In this document: in pieces, positions 8,643 to 17,077 of the stretch
How positions within the stretch are numbered: position 1 is the stretch's first letter
Layout: each line of letters begins with the position of its first letter
NCBI RefSeq assembly: GCF_038433135.1
Contig: NZ_JBCDMV010000004.1
Location: forward strand, 1-64,000
Reading direction: 5' to 3'
Origin: Luteococcus sp038433135
GTDB taxonomy: Bacteria; Actinomycetota; Actinomycetes; Propionibacteriales; Propionibacteriaceae
Length of the DNA: 64,000 nt
Program-made: the position numbers and the translations under genes
Notes under the pieces: model-generated
What the model was told of the DNA's origin: nothing
What the model saw: only the letters and a program-made list of their open reading frames with translations
Databases searched by the model: none

Positions 8643-8676
8643 GGCATAACTATGCCACAGATGGAATAAGTATTCC
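8643..8676 (-). promoter_or_regulatory. Two ARG boxes (ArgR operator) upstream of argC
   Basis: Two perfect palindromes, GGCATAACTATGCC (8643-8656) and GGAATAAGTATTCC (8663-8676), have centres 20 bases apart. This fits the AT-rich paired ARG boxes bound by one ArgR hexamer. The nearer box overlaps the presumed -10 and start codon of argC, so binding should block initiation. Confidence 0.8.
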
Positions 8677-8698
8677 GTCCATCTCGCGTGCGCAGCGG

Positions 8699-9241
8699 TC
8701 AGCGCAGCAGCCCCGCCACCAGCGCGTCGACGGCGTGCGCAAAGGCGGCATCCTGGTTGCCGGGCGCGCCGTCGAGCTTGCCCAGCTGGGCGAACAGCGC
8801 AATGTTCTGCTCCTCCGCGACGTGCCCGAGCACCAGGTGGAGCAGGGCCCGCGCTCCCCAGGCCGCACGCTCGGCGGAATCGTCGCGGGCCAGCACGGCC
8901 ACGACGCCGGTCAGCGGATCATGCTCGCACAGGCCGCTGGCCAGGGCGGTGGCCGCCAGATCCGCGGAATCTCGATGGCCCAGCAGTACCCGTCGCAGCC
9001 CATGCGCCCAGACCGTCAACGCGGCGCGGACATCCAGCGCCGGATCCGGATCGGGCAGCTCGGCGAGGATCCGGTCGGCGACGGCTGCCAGCAGGCTCTG
9101 CTTGTTGGCCACATGCCAGTACAACGCCCCGGCCTTCACCCCCAGCGCGTCGGCCAGCCGACGCATCGAGAGGTCACCCAGACCGTAGTCGTCGAGGATC
9201 GTGACGGCGGCCGCGATCACCTCGTCGCGATCCAGACTCAT
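8699..9241 (-). CDS. bioQ: TetR-family regulator, probable biotin repressor BioQ
   Basis: A 180-residue TetR protein. The helix-turn-helix covers about residues 5-50 (LSMRRLADALGVKAGALYWH); the rest is the ligand and dimer domain. The start MSLDRDEV was chosen because GGGGGG lies 4 bases before its ATG. It is divergent from bioB. The intergenic region holds a perfect TGAAC-N3-GTTCA palindrome, close to the operator I recall for the actinobacterial biotin repressor BioQ. The name rests on that context; a repressor of another operon is possible. Confidence 0.72.
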   Translation of the reverse strand: MSLDRDEVIAAAVTILDDYGLGDLSMRRLADALGVKAGALYWHVANKQSLLAAVADRILAELPDPDPALDVRAALTVWAHGLRRVLLGHRDSADLAATALASGLCEHDPLTGVVAVLARDDSAERAAWGARALLHLVLGHVAEEQNIALFAQLGKLDGAPGNQDAAFAHAVDALVAGLLR

Positions 9242-9293
9242 GGAACCCCCCACTTTCATCGGAACTGGTCACGCGCTAACGTGACACCGTCCA

Positions 9294-9308
9294 TTGAACA
9301 CCGTTCAA
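9294..9308. promoter_or_regulatory. Probable BioQ operator between bioQ and bioB
   Basis: TTGAACACCGTTCAA is a perfect 15-base inverted repeat with a 3-base centre. It lies 55-69 bases upstream of the bioB start and 53-67 bases upstream of the bioQ start. A looser inverted repeat, GTCAC-N8-GTGAC, precedes it at 9269-9286. One operator could control both divergent genes. Confidence 0.7.
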
Positions 9309-9362
9309 CACCGTGCTTCTCAACACCGCCGTTGCAGGCCAAGCCCGACCCCTGGAGGAATC

Positions 9363-10418
9363 GTGGATCTCGACTCTATGACACGCACCGCACTCGCCGG
9401 TGAGTCCATCACCCCCGAACAGGCGCTGGAGGTGCTGAACTGCCGTGACGACGAGGTCTTCGGCCTGGTGGCGGCCACCAGCCAGGTGCGTCGCAAGTTC
9501 TTCGGCAACCGGATCAAGCTGAACTACCTGGTGAACCTGAAGTCGGGCCGCTGCGCCGAGGACTGCGGCTACTGCTCACAGCGGCTGGGCGGCGAGGCCG
9601 ACATCCTGAAGTACACCTGGCTCAAGGACGACGAGGTCAACGACGTGGTGACCGCTGGTCTGGCCAGCGGCGTGAAGCGGGTCTGCATGGTGGCCTCCGG
9701 CACCGGCCCGTCGAACCGGGAGACCGAGAAGGTTGCCGGAATGATCGAGAACATCAAGACCAACCACCCCGAGGTGGAGGTCTGCGCCTGCCTGGGCTTC
9801 GTCACCGACGAGCAGGCCGCCAAGCTGCGCGCCGCCGGCGCCGACGCCTACAACCACAATGTGAACACTGCGGAGAGCCACTACACCGACATCTGCACCA
9901 CCCACACCTACCAGGACCGTACGGACAACATCGAGAAGGTCAAGGGCGCCGGGATGTCCCCCTGCTCCGGCCTGATCGCCGGCATGGGTGAGAGCAAGGA
10001 GCAGCTGGTGGAGGCGATCTTCGCGCTGCGCGAGCTGGGCGTCGATTCGGTGCCGGTGAACTTCCTGCTGCCCTTCGACGGCACCCCGATGGAGGGTCAG
10101 AAGACCCTGCAGCCGCTGGAATGCCTGCGGATCCTGGCGATGGTGCGGCTGGTGCACCCGGACACCGAGGTGCGCGCCGCGGCCGGCCGCGAGCAGCACC
10201 TGCGCAGCCTGCAGGCCACCGCGCTGGAGCTGGTGAACTCGATCTTCCTGGGCGACTACCTGACCAGTGAGGGTCAGGCCGGTCAGGACGACCTGCAGAT
10301 GATTGCCGACGCCGGCTTCGTCGTCGAGGGCCAGGAGAGCCCGGCCGAGCGGCTGGAGCACACCCAGGTGCCGATCCGTCGTCGCGGCGCGGGCACCCAG
10401 CTGGCCCCCAACGTCTGA
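9363..10418 (+). CDS. bioB: Biotin synthase
   Basis: Radical-SAM enzyme that inserts sulfur into dethiobiotin, the last step of biotin synthesis. From the GTG start the protein has 351 residues. The 4Fe-4S cluster motif CxxxCxxC uses Cys64, Cys68 and Cys71 (GRCAEDCGYCSQ). GGAGG at 9354-9358 precedes the GTG by 4 bases; an ATG 15 bases later is the alternative start. No other bio gene is adjacent. A strong terminator follows. Confidence 0.97.
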   Translation: MDLDSMTRTALAGESITPEQALEVLNCRDDEVFGLVAATSQVRRKFFGNRIKLNYLVNLKSGRCAEDCGYCSQRLGGEADILKYTWLKDDEVNDVVTAGLASGVKRVCMVASGTGPSNRETEKVAGMIENIKTNHPEVEVCACLGFVTDEQAAKLRAAGADAYNHNVNTAESHYTDICTTHTYQDRTDNIEKVKGAGMSPCSGLIAGMGESKEQLVEAIFALRELGVDSVPVNFLLPFDGTPMEGQKTLQPLECLRILAMVRLVHPDTEVRAAAGREQHLRSLQATALELVNSIFLGDYLTSEGQAGQDDLQMIADAGFVVEGQESPAERLEHTQVPIRRRGAGTQLAPNV

Positions 10419-10450
10419 CCCGGACGCCAAGGCGCCCCCTCGACAACGAC

Positions 10451-10487
10451 GCGGGCCCCGATCTCCTCACCGGAGATCGGGGCCCGC
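10451..10487. terminator. Terminator between bioB and pheT
   Basis: A perfect 16-base-pair stem (10451-10466 with 10472-10487) and a 5-base loop TCACC. It lacks a T run. It serves the convergent ends of bioB and pheT. Confidence 0.85.
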
Positions 10488-10496
10488 TCGTCGATG

Positions 10497-10521
10497 CCTC
10501 GACAGGCTTAGCCGCCGTGGT
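10497..10521 (+). repeat. Dispersed intergenic repeat, copy 3
   Basis: CCTCGACAGGCTTAGCCGCC followed by GTGGT. Same orientation as the other copies; it sits just past the bioB terminator. Confidence 0.55.
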
Positions 10522-10555
10522 CACCTCTGTGCCCAAGCTCAGCCGAGCGGCTGGG

Positions 10556-13081
10556 TCACTGCCTCAGCGCAGCCCCGAAGCGCTCGGCCGCGAGCTTCAC
10601 CGCGGCGTCGCGGGCGGCGGCGCTCTCGGTGTCCTTCAGCGTCTTGTCCGCCCCGCGGAAGTGCAGCGAGTAGGCCAGCGACTTCTTGCCGTCGCCGATC
10701 TGCGGGCCGCGGTAGATGTCGAAGAGCTGGCAGCTCTCCAGCAACTCCCCCGCGCCCTCAACCAGAGCCCGGCGCAGTTCCTCGGCGGCCACCGACTCGT
10801 CCACCACCAGCGCGACGTCCTCCTTGGCCAGCGGGAAGCTGGACAGCGGGGCGATCGATCCGGCGCCGGGAGCGGCCTCGAGCAGTACCTCCAGGTCGAA
10901 TTCGACGGCGCAGGTGCGCTCGGGCAGGCCGAAGGCCTTGATCACCTGCGGGTGCAGCTCACCGGCACAACCGAAGACCTCGCCGTTCACCAGCAGCTCG
11001 GCGCAACGGCCGGGATGCCACGGCGTCACCGCCGCATTGCGACGGGTGATCCGGGCCCCGACGGCGGCCGCGGCAGCCTCGGCCAGCGCGACGACATGCG
11101 TCCAGTCGGCCTTCACCGCGGGCCCCTGCCAGCCGGCGCCGGCCCAGGTGCCGGAGACCACGCCGCCCACCATCACTGGCTGCTGCGGCAGCGCCGCCTG
11201 CAGGCCGGCCAGGTCGGCGGCGCTCGGGCGCTGGGCGACGCTGGGCCGCGGCGCGGGCGTCGGTTCCCCCTTGAGGAAGACCCGGCCCAGCTCGAACAGC
11301 GCCAGATCGTCCTGGCTACGGGAGGTGTTGCGGGCGATCGCCTGGAAGAGCCCCGGCAGCAGGCTGGAGCGCAGGTGGCCGTGGGTGTCGTCCAGCGGAT
11401 TGGCCAGCTTCACCAGGTCGCGGCGCGGATCGTCGGCGTCGGGCGCGATCCTGGCGATCTGCTCCTCGCTGACGAAGGGCAGGCTGATCAGTTCGACGAA
11501 GCCCAGGTTGGCGATGGCGCGCAGCACGGCGCGGCGCCCCTGCTGGGCCTTGGACAGGCCGCGCCCGATCGGGGCGGTGGGCACGATGCCCTGGATCACG
11601 TCGAAGCCGATCTTGCGCCCCACCTCCTCGACGTAGTCGTAGGGGTCAACCAGGTCGGGCCGCCAGGTCGGTGGCACCAGGGTCAGCGAGTCGGCCATCG
11701 CGGTGACGTGCACGCCGGAGGCGGTGAGGATGTCGATCACCTGCTCCCGGGAGACCTCGGTGCCCAGGATCCTGGCGGGCAGGTCGGCGGCGATGTGCTG
11801 CTGCGGCATGGCCAGCACCTCGCCGACCACCGTCTCGGCGGCCTGCAGTGTGCCACCGCCGAATTCCACCAGCAGGTCCGCGGCGCGGCGCGCGGCGGCA
11901 TGGCCCACCGCGACGTCGACACCGCGCTCGAAGCGGCGGGAGGCCTCGCTGGGCAGCTTGTGCCGACGATGGGTCCGGCCGATCGCCAGCGGATCGAAGT
12001 GCGCGGCCTCCAGCACGATGTTGGTGGTCTGCTCGGTCACCTCGGTGTTCTGCCCGCCCATCACACCGGCCAGGCCGATCGGGCCGGAGCCGTCGGTGAT
12101 CAGCATGTCGTCGTCGCCGAGGGTGCGGGTGACGTCGTCCAGGGTGACCAGCGTCTCCCCCGGCGTGGCCTGCCGGACGACGATCTCGCCGGTCAGCTTG
12201 TCAGCGTCGTAGGCGTGCAGCGGCTGGCCGGATTCCAGCATCACGTAGTTGGTCACGTCGACGGCCAGCGAGATGCTGCGCATGCCGCTGCGTTCCAGCC
12301 GCTGCACCATCCACTGCGGGCTGGGGGCGCTCGGGTCGATCCCGGTGACGGTCAGCGCGACGAAGGTGGAGCAGTTGGGCGTCTCGATCCGCACCGGGTG
12401 GCCGTCGGTGCTGGTCCCGGGGCGCGGCCGGCCGTAGGGGTCGGTGAAGCGGACGCCGGTGGCCTGGGCGGCCTCGCGGGCCAGGCCGCGCAGGCTGAGG
12501 CAGTAGCCGACGTCCGGGGTGACGTCGACGTCCAGCACGGCCTCCCCGCCGCCCAGCAGCGGCATGGCCTCCATGCCCGGGGTCAGCGGACGGCCGTCCA
12601 GCTCGGTGGGCAGCACGATGATGCCGCTGTGGTCCTCGCCGACGCCCAACTCGTCGGCGGCGCAGATCATGCCGTCGGAGACGTGGCCGTAGGTCTTGCG
12701 GGCGGCGATGGCGAAGTCGCCGGGCAGCACGGCGCCGGGCAGGGCCACCACCACCAGGTCTCCGGGTGCGAAGTTGTGCGCGCCGCATACGATGCCGCGG
12801 CCCGCGGGCAGCTCCGTGCCGTCCTTGTCGGTGCCGGCGGGCTCGTTGTGCTCGTCGCCGACATCCACCCGGCACCAGTTGATCGTCTTGCCATTCTTCT
12901 GCGGCTCGGGACTCATGGTCAGCACCCGGCCAACGACGACGGGTCCACAGACCTCGCCGCCGATGGTCTCGACGCGCTCCACGTTCAGCCCGGCGCGGGT
13001 GAGGGCGGCGGCCAGCTGGTCGGTGGTCAGGTCGTCGGGCAGGCTGACCAGCTCGCGCAGCCAGGAAACGGGGGCCTTCAT
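10556..13081 (-). CDS. pheT: Phenylalanyl-tRNA synthetase beta chain
   Basis: Beta subunit of the alpha2-beta2 enzyme that charges tRNA-Phe. It has 841 residues, slightly longer than usual. In order: an N-terminal tRNA-binding (EMAP-like) domain at about 40-160, B3/B4 editing domain near 210-370, B5 domain near 400-475, a catalytic-like core, and the C-terminal FDX-ACB anticodon-binding domain (about 745-841). The ATG overlaps the pheS stop by 4 bases, and GGAGGAGC precedes it. Confidence 0.97.
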   Translation of the reverse strand: MKAPVSWLRELVSLPDDLTTDQLAAALTRAGLNVERVETIGGEVCGPVVVGRVLTMSPEPQKNGKTINWCRVDVGDEHNEPAGTDKDGTELPAGRGIVCGAHNFAPGDLVVVALPGAVLPGDFAIAARKTYGHVSDGMICAADELGVGEDHSGIIVLPTELDGRPLTPGMEAMPLLGGGEAVLDVDVTPDVGYCLSLRGLAREAAQATGVRFTDPYGRPRPGTSTDGHPVRIETPNCSTFVALTVTGIDPSAPSPQWMVQRLERSGMRSISLAVDVTNYVMLESGQPLHAYDADKLTGEIVVRQATPGETLVTLDDVTRTLGDDDMLITDGSGPIGLAGVMGGQNTEVTEQTTNIVLEAAHFDPLAIGRTHRRHKLPSEASRRFERGVDVAVGHAAARRAADLLVEFGGGTLQAAETVVGEVLAMPQQHIAADLPARILGTEVSREQVIDILTASGVHVTAMADSLTLVPPTWRPDLVDPYDYVEEVGRKIGFDVIQGIVPTAPIGRGLSKAQQGRRAVLRAIANLGFVELISLPFVSEEQIARIAPDADDPRRDLVKLANPLDDTHGHLRSSLLPGLFQAIARNTSRSQDDLALFELGRVFLKGEPTPAPRPSVAQRPSAADLAGLQAALPQQPVMVGGVVSGTWAGAGWQGPAVKADWTHVVALAEAAAAAVGARITRRNAAVTPWHPGRCAELLVNGEVFGCAGELHPQVIKAFGLPERTCAVEFDLEVLLEAAPGAGSIAPLSSFPLAKEDVALVVDESVAAEELRRALVEGAGELLESCQLFDIYRGPQIGDGKKSLAYSLHFRGADKTLKDTESAAARDAAVKLAAERFGAALRQ

Positions 13082-14190
13082 CGTGCTCCTCCAACAAGCG
13101 AACGGCTGAAACGGATGTCACCCTCGACGAAGTCGCGCAGGTCGGGGGCGGAATTGCGGGTCATCACGGAGCGGTCGACGCCCATCCCGAAGGCGAAGCC
13201 GGAGTAGACCTCGGTGTCGATGCCGCAGGCGGCCAGCACGCGTGGGTTGACCACGCCGCAGCCGCCCCATTCGATCCAGCCCTCACTGCGGCAGGTGCGG
13301 CAGGGTCGCGACGGGTTGCCGACGCTCTCGCCGCGGCAGACGAAGCACTCCACGTCCACCTCGGCGCTGGGCTCGGTGAAGGGGAAGTAGTGGGGGCGCA
13401 TCCGGGTGCGGATGTCGTCGCCGAACATCGCCTGGGCGAAATGGTCCAGCGTGCCCTTCAGGTGGGCCATGGAAATGCCCTTGTCAACGCACAGACCCTC
13501 GATCTGGTGGAAGACCGGCAGGTGGGTGGCGTCGTACTCGTCGGCGCGGAAGACCTTGCCGGGGCTGACCACGTAGACCGGCAGGTCGCGCTCCAGCAGG
13601 GTGCGGATCTGCACGGGGCTGGTGGCGGTGCGCAACAGGGCACCGTTCTCGACGGGATCGATCCACAGGGTGTCCTGCAGGGCCCGCGCCGGGTGCTCGG
13701 GGTGCAGGTTCAGGGCGTCGAAGTTGTACCACTCGGCCTCCGCCTCGGGGCCCTCGACGACCTCCCAACCCATCGAGACGAAGACGTCGGCCATCTTCTC
13801 CATCAGGGCGGTGACGGGGTGCAGCGCGCCGGGGGCGTGCTGGCTGACCGGCAGGGTCATGTCGACTGTCTCGGCGGCCAGCTGGGCCTCCAGCTCGGCG
13901 GCGGCCAGCACCTTCTCCTTGGCGGCGACGGCCTGGTTGATGGTGCCGCGGGCCTTGCCGACCCGGGCGCCGGCCTCCTTGCGGGCCTGCGGCGGTAGGG
14001 CGCCGATCTCGCGATTGGCCAGGGCGATCGGCGACCGGTCGCCGTTGTGGTCGATCCGGGCCTGCTTCAGCTCGGCGGTGGTGCTGGCTGCCTCGATGGC
14101 GGCCAGCGCGTCGGCGACCATCTGCTCCACCTGCTCGGCCTTCAAGGGCGTCACCTGGACGGGGTCATAGTTCGTGTTCGGGCCGCTCAT
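13078..14190 (-). CDS. pheS: Phenylalanyl-tRNA synthetase alpha chain
   Basis: Catalytic alpha subunit, class II synthetase, 370 residues. It has an N-terminal coiled-coil tRNA-binding arm (about 20-110). The class II core includes HPEHPARALQDT and the C-terminal motif 3 region GFAFGMGVDRSVM. The start MSGPNTN has GAGGAG just upstream; in-frame codons further upstream lack such a site. It forms an operon with pheT, preceded by about 210 bases of leader (see the putative short ORF at 14275-14352). Confidence 0.97.
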   Translation of the reverse strand: MSGPNTNYDPVQVTPLKAEQVEQMVADALAAIEAASTTAELKQARIDHNGDRSPIALANREIGALPPQARKEAGARVGKARGTINQAVAAKEKVLAAAELEAQLAAETVDMTLPVSQHAPGALHPVTALMEKMADVFVSMGWEVVEGPEAEAEWYNFDALNLHPEHPARALQDTLWIDPVENGALLRTATSPVQIRTLLERDLPVYVVSPGKVFRADEYDATHLPVFHQIEGLCVDKGISMAHLKGTLDHFAQAMFGDDIRTRMRPHYFPFTEPSAEVDVECFVCRGESVGNPSRPCRTCRSEGWIEWGGCGVVNPRVLAACGIDTEVYSGFAFGMGVDRSVMTRNSAPDLRDFVEGDIRFSRSLVGGAR

Positions 14191-14274
14191 GGGCTCCTCT
14201 TCTCTGGGCTTCGGGCAGGAAATGCCCGGTGGTGACATCAGGGGCTCACCCCCGACCAAGGACATCCGCGTAGG

Positions 14275-14352
14275 TCAGCTGGCGTTGCGACGCCGACGAG
14301 CCTCCCCACGACCGTCACCCGGCCGGGGGCTCAGAAATCGACGTCCCATCAT
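14275..14352 (-). CDS. Putative leaderless upstream ORF before pheS
   Basis: A 25-codon reading frame (MMGRRFLSPRPGDGRG, then an Arg-rich end) stops 84 bases before the pheS start. A TATTCT box (14365-14360) lies exactly 7 bases before its ATG, the spacing of leaderless actinobacterial genes. It holds one Phe codon only, so it is not a classic Phe attenuator peptide. It may be chance. Confidence 0.25.
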   Translation of the reverse strand: MMGRRFLSPRPGDGRGEARRRRNAS

Positions 14353-14401
14353 GTGGCCGAGAATATCAGCACCGCCCGGGGCACCCGTCGGGGTATCAGC
14401 G

Positions 14402-15205
14402 TCAGCCAGCGACGCGACGCTGGGCACTGGCGGTGGCATAGAGGCAGACCGCGGCCGCCGTCGACAGGTTCAGGCTCTCGGCCTGGCCCCACATCGGGAC
14501 ACCCACCACCTTGTCCGCCAGGCTGCGTTCCCTTTCAGGCAGGCCCCAGGCCTCATTGCCCATGATCCAGGCGGTCGGCCTCTCCAGGTCACCGGCCAAC
14601 TCGTCGAGATGGGCCCCGCCACCGTCGGCGGCAAAGACCTGCATCCCCTGCTGGTGCAGCCAGGTGACCGCGTCACCGATCTCCACCCCGACCACGATCG
14701 GCAGGTGGAAGATGCTGCCCACGGTGGCGCGCACCGTCTTGGGGTTGAAGACCTCCACCGAGCCCTTGGTGAAGACCACCGCATCCGCCCCGAAGGCGTC
14801 GGCGCAGCGGATCACGGTGCCGGCATTGCCCGGGTCGCGCACCTGGGCGCAGACCACCACCAGCTTGGGCGTGATGATCTCGTCCAGATGGGCCAGATCC
14901 TGACGGCAGATCGCCACCACGCCCTGCGGCGTGACGGTGTCGCTCAGCTGGAACATGTCGTCGGGGTGGGCCTTCCAGCAGACCTGCGGATCGGCCATCG
15001 CCAGCAGTTCGGCGTGGGTCTGCTCGTCGTCGACGATCACCGCCTCCACCAGCTCGGGACGGCGCAGCGCCTCCCGGACCGCCTGCGCACCCTCGGCCAG
15101 GAAGAGGCCCTGCTCGTCGCGTTCCCGGCGGGCCAACAAACGACGAGCCGAGCGCTGCTGCCCCCGGGAAATCAGGGGTAGTGCGCTCGGCTCGTCAGAA
15201 GTCAT
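14402..15205 (-). CDS. TrmH/SpoU-family RNA 2'-O-methyltransferase
   Basis: A 267-residue SPOUT methyltransferase that probably methylates a ribose in 23S rRNA or tRNA using SAM. An N-terminal substrate-binding domain (about 1-95, SpoU_sub_bind type) precedes the knotted catalytic domain. Motif 1 is DPGNAGTVIRCADAFGADAV, motif 2 is IMGNEAWGL, and motif 3 is SLNLSTAAAVCLYA. It sits just downstream of rplT, a frequent actinobacterial arrangement. The exact target base cannot be told. Confidence 0.9.
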   Translation of the reverse strand: MTSDEPSALPLISRGQQRSARRLLARRERDEQGLFLAEGAQAVREALRRPELVEAVIVDDEQTHAELLAMADPQVCWKAHPDDMFQLSDTVTPQGVVAICRQDLAHLDEIITPKLVVVCAQVRDPGNAGTVIRCADAFGADAVVFTKGSVEVFNPKTVRATVGSIFHLPIVVGVEIGDAVTWLHQQGMQVFAADGGGAHLDELAGDLERPTAWIMGNEAWGLPERERSLADKVVGVPMWGQAESLNLSTAAAVCLYATASAQRRVAG

Positions 15206-15264
15206 GCCGAAACACTAACGCAACCGCGCGGAGGCGGCGGCATGTGATCGGCCGACGGGGTGGA

Positions 15265-15636
15265 TCAGGCCGCGGCCTGCTCCGGCTGGTTCGCCTTGGA
15301 GATCTCCACCAGGGCAGCGAAGGCCTTGGGGTCGCTCACGGCCAGCTCGGCCATCATCTTGCGGTCCACCTCGACGCCGGCATTCTTCAGGCCGTTGATG
15401 AAGCGGTTGTAGGTCATGCCCTCGGCGCGAGCCGCGGCATTGATCCGCTGGATCCAGAGCTGACGGAAGTCGCCCTTCTTCTTGCGGCGGTCGTTGTAGG
15501 AGTAGGTCATCGAGTGGAGGACCTGCTCCTTCGCCTTGCGGTACAGGCGCGAACGCTGGCCGCGGTAGCCCGAGGCCTGCTCGAGGATTTCGCGGCGCTT
15601 CTTCTGCGCATTCACAGAACGCTTGACGCGTGCCAT
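15265..15636 (-). CDS. rplT: 50S ribosomal protein L20
   Basis: Binds 23S rRNA early in 50S assembly. It has 123 residues. The basic N-terminal extension is followed by the conserved LWIQRINAAAR segment, and the C-terminal domain ends in a short acidic and Ala-rich tail. AGGAG precedes the ATG. It is the last gene of infC-rpmI-rplT; in firmicutes and enterobacteria L20 represses this operon, but no such site is evident here. Confidence 0.97.
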   Translation of the reverse strand: MARVKRSVNAQKKRREILEQASGYRGQRSRLYRKAKEQVLHSMTYSYNDRRKKKGDFRQLWIQRINAAARAEGMTYNRFINGLKNAGVEVDRKMMAELAVSDPKAFAALVEISKANQPEQAAA

Positions 15637-15760
15637 GTCTTACTCCTTGCTGTGTGTGCCGACCCTCGCGACGTGATCGTCGGGGCCGAAGTACGTGGTG
15701 CCGCGTGCCTGCGGCGGTGGTCCGGGGAAACCGGCGGGTACTGGACGAGCCAGCGGTGGA

Positions 15761-15967
15761 TCAGCGGCCCTTCATCTTGCCGAGAAGCTTGCGCATCTTC
15801 TTGGCATCGGCGCCCTGCAGGACCTGGTCGGTCGACAGGCGACGGGTACGGCTGGTCGGCTTGTGCTCGTTCAGGTGGCGCTTGCCGGCCTGACGGTGCG
15901 AGAGCTTGCCGCTGCCCGTGACCTTCACGCGCTTCTTGGCACCGGAGTGCGTCTTCATCTTCGGCAT
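15761..15967 (-). CDS. rpmI: 50S ribosomal protein L35
   Basis: A 68-residue, very basic ribosomal protein starting MPKMKTHSGAKKRVKVTGSG, the family signature. The ATG at 15967-15965 has GGAG 8 bases upstream. It lies between infC and rplT. Confidence 0.97.
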   Translation of the reverse strand: MPKMKTHSGAKKRVKVTGSGKLSHRQAGKRHLNEHKPTSRTRRLSTDQVLQGADAKKMRKLLGKMKGR

Positions 15968-16079
15968 GGTTGCCGCTCCATTCATCTTCTTCAGGTGGCC
16001 CGCCACAGGCTGCTGCAGCGGGTGAACCGGTTGCCCGGTTCGGATTGGGGCCGTCCGGCGGGACGTCCCCGGTGGTCTG

Positions 16080-16766
16080 TCACAGATCGATGTCGGGATC
16101 CATGTTGTCGGCCGGGCCACGCTTCTTCTTCGTGGCCGACGGCTGGTGCTGGGCGCGCAGCTCGGCCTCGGCCTGACGCTCCGCCTCCTGGGCCGCGGCG
16201 CGCTCGGCCATCCGGCGATCCCGCTCGGCCTTCTCGTCGACGCGTGCCTCGGTCTTCTTCTTCGTCGGGCCGAGCACCATCAGCATGTTGCGCCCGTCCT
16301 GCTTGGGCGCCGACTCGATGAAGCCGAACTCGGTGACGTCCTCGGCCAGCCGCTTGAGCAGGTTGAAGCCCAGCTCAGGGCGGGACTGCTCACGACCGCG
16401 GAACATGATGGTGATCTTCACCTTGTCCCCGGCCTTGAGGAAGCGGACGACGTGACCCTTCTTGGTCTCGTAGTCGTGCTCGTCGATCTTGGGACGAAGC
16501 TTCATTTCCTTGATGACCGTGTTGGTCTGGTTGCGACGGGACTCGCGGGCCTTCTGCGCGTTCTCATACTTGAACTTGCCGTAGTCCATGAGCTTGGCCA
16601 CCGGCGGACGGGCCATCGGGGCCACCTCAACCAGGTCCAGGTCGTGCTCCCGAGCAAGCTGCAGCGCCTGGTCGATCTTCACGATGCCCACCTGTTCGCC
16701 GGCAGGGCCGACCAGACGGACTTCCGAAACACGGATCCGCTCGTTGATGCGAGGTTCGTTGCTGAT
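16080..16766 (-). CDS. infC: Translation initiation factor IF-3 with ATC start codon
   Basis: Binds 30S, blocks premature 50S joining and checks the start codon. It has 228 residues. The N-terminal domain begins at ISNEPRINERIRV and the C-terminal domain covers about 85-175. A basic and acidic tail (from about 175) extends past the usual end, as in other actinobacteria. The start is ATC at 16766-16764, with GGAGG (16776-16772) 5 bases upstream and no ATG, GTG or TTG at a matching distance. A rare start codon lets IF3 limit its own synthesis, as known for infC in other bacteria. Confidence 0.94.
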   Translation of the reverse strand: MSNEPRINERIRVSEVRLVGPAGEQVGIVKIDQALQLAREHDLDLVEVAPMARPPVAKLMDYGKFKYENAQKARESRRNQTNTVIKEMKLRPKIDEHDYETKKGHVVRFLKAGDKVKITIMFRGREQSRPELGFNLLKRLAEDVTEFGFIESAPKQDGRNMLMVLGPTKKKTEARVDEKAERDRRMAERAAAQEAERQAEAELRAQHQPSATKKKRGPADNMDPDIDL

Positions 16767-16839
16767 GTGGTCCTCCAAGGTTTGAAATCTGGGTGATCGG
16801 GCGCAGCCCTCGTCGCCCGCACACCGCCCGGAGAACCAG

Positions 16840-16866
16840 AAAAGGCTCCCGCGCGTGCGGAAGCCT
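16840..16866 (-). terminator. Attenuator-like terminator in the infC leader
   Basis: On the minus strand, AGGCT-T-CCGC-ACGC-GCGG-G-AGCCT is followed by TTTTC. This is a compact stem with a U tract, about 75-100 bases before the infC start. A terminator between a promoter and its first gene is best read as an attenuator. Confidence 0.65.
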
Positions 16867-16870
16867 GACG

Positions 16871-16920
16871 ACCGTCGATCCGGGCATTGCCCGCGTGCGG
16901 GCAATGCCACCGATGACGGT
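16871..16920. promoter_or_regulatory. Large inverted repeat in the infC leader
   Basis: A perfect 12-base-pair inverted repeat, GGCATTGCCCGC with GCGGGCAATGCC (16883-16908, 2-base gap). It is flanked by a second pair, ACCGTC (16871-16876) and GACGGT (16915-16920). It lies just upstream of the attenuator-like hairpin. The rest of 16921-17077 shows no gene; a promoter presumably lies there but no consensus box is clear. Confidence 0.6.
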
Positions 16921-17077
16921 GGGTACCGACCCGCCGAGCCGAACCCGGTCGGGTGGGAGGTCAGGCCTCCACTTGTACGGTCGACGCACGAAGCGCGACC
17001 AATCTCGAACATGTTATCCCACGATCTACCCTGGGACGAAATCCGGCTCGACGGACTCGGCCAGCCCAGGGGGCAAG

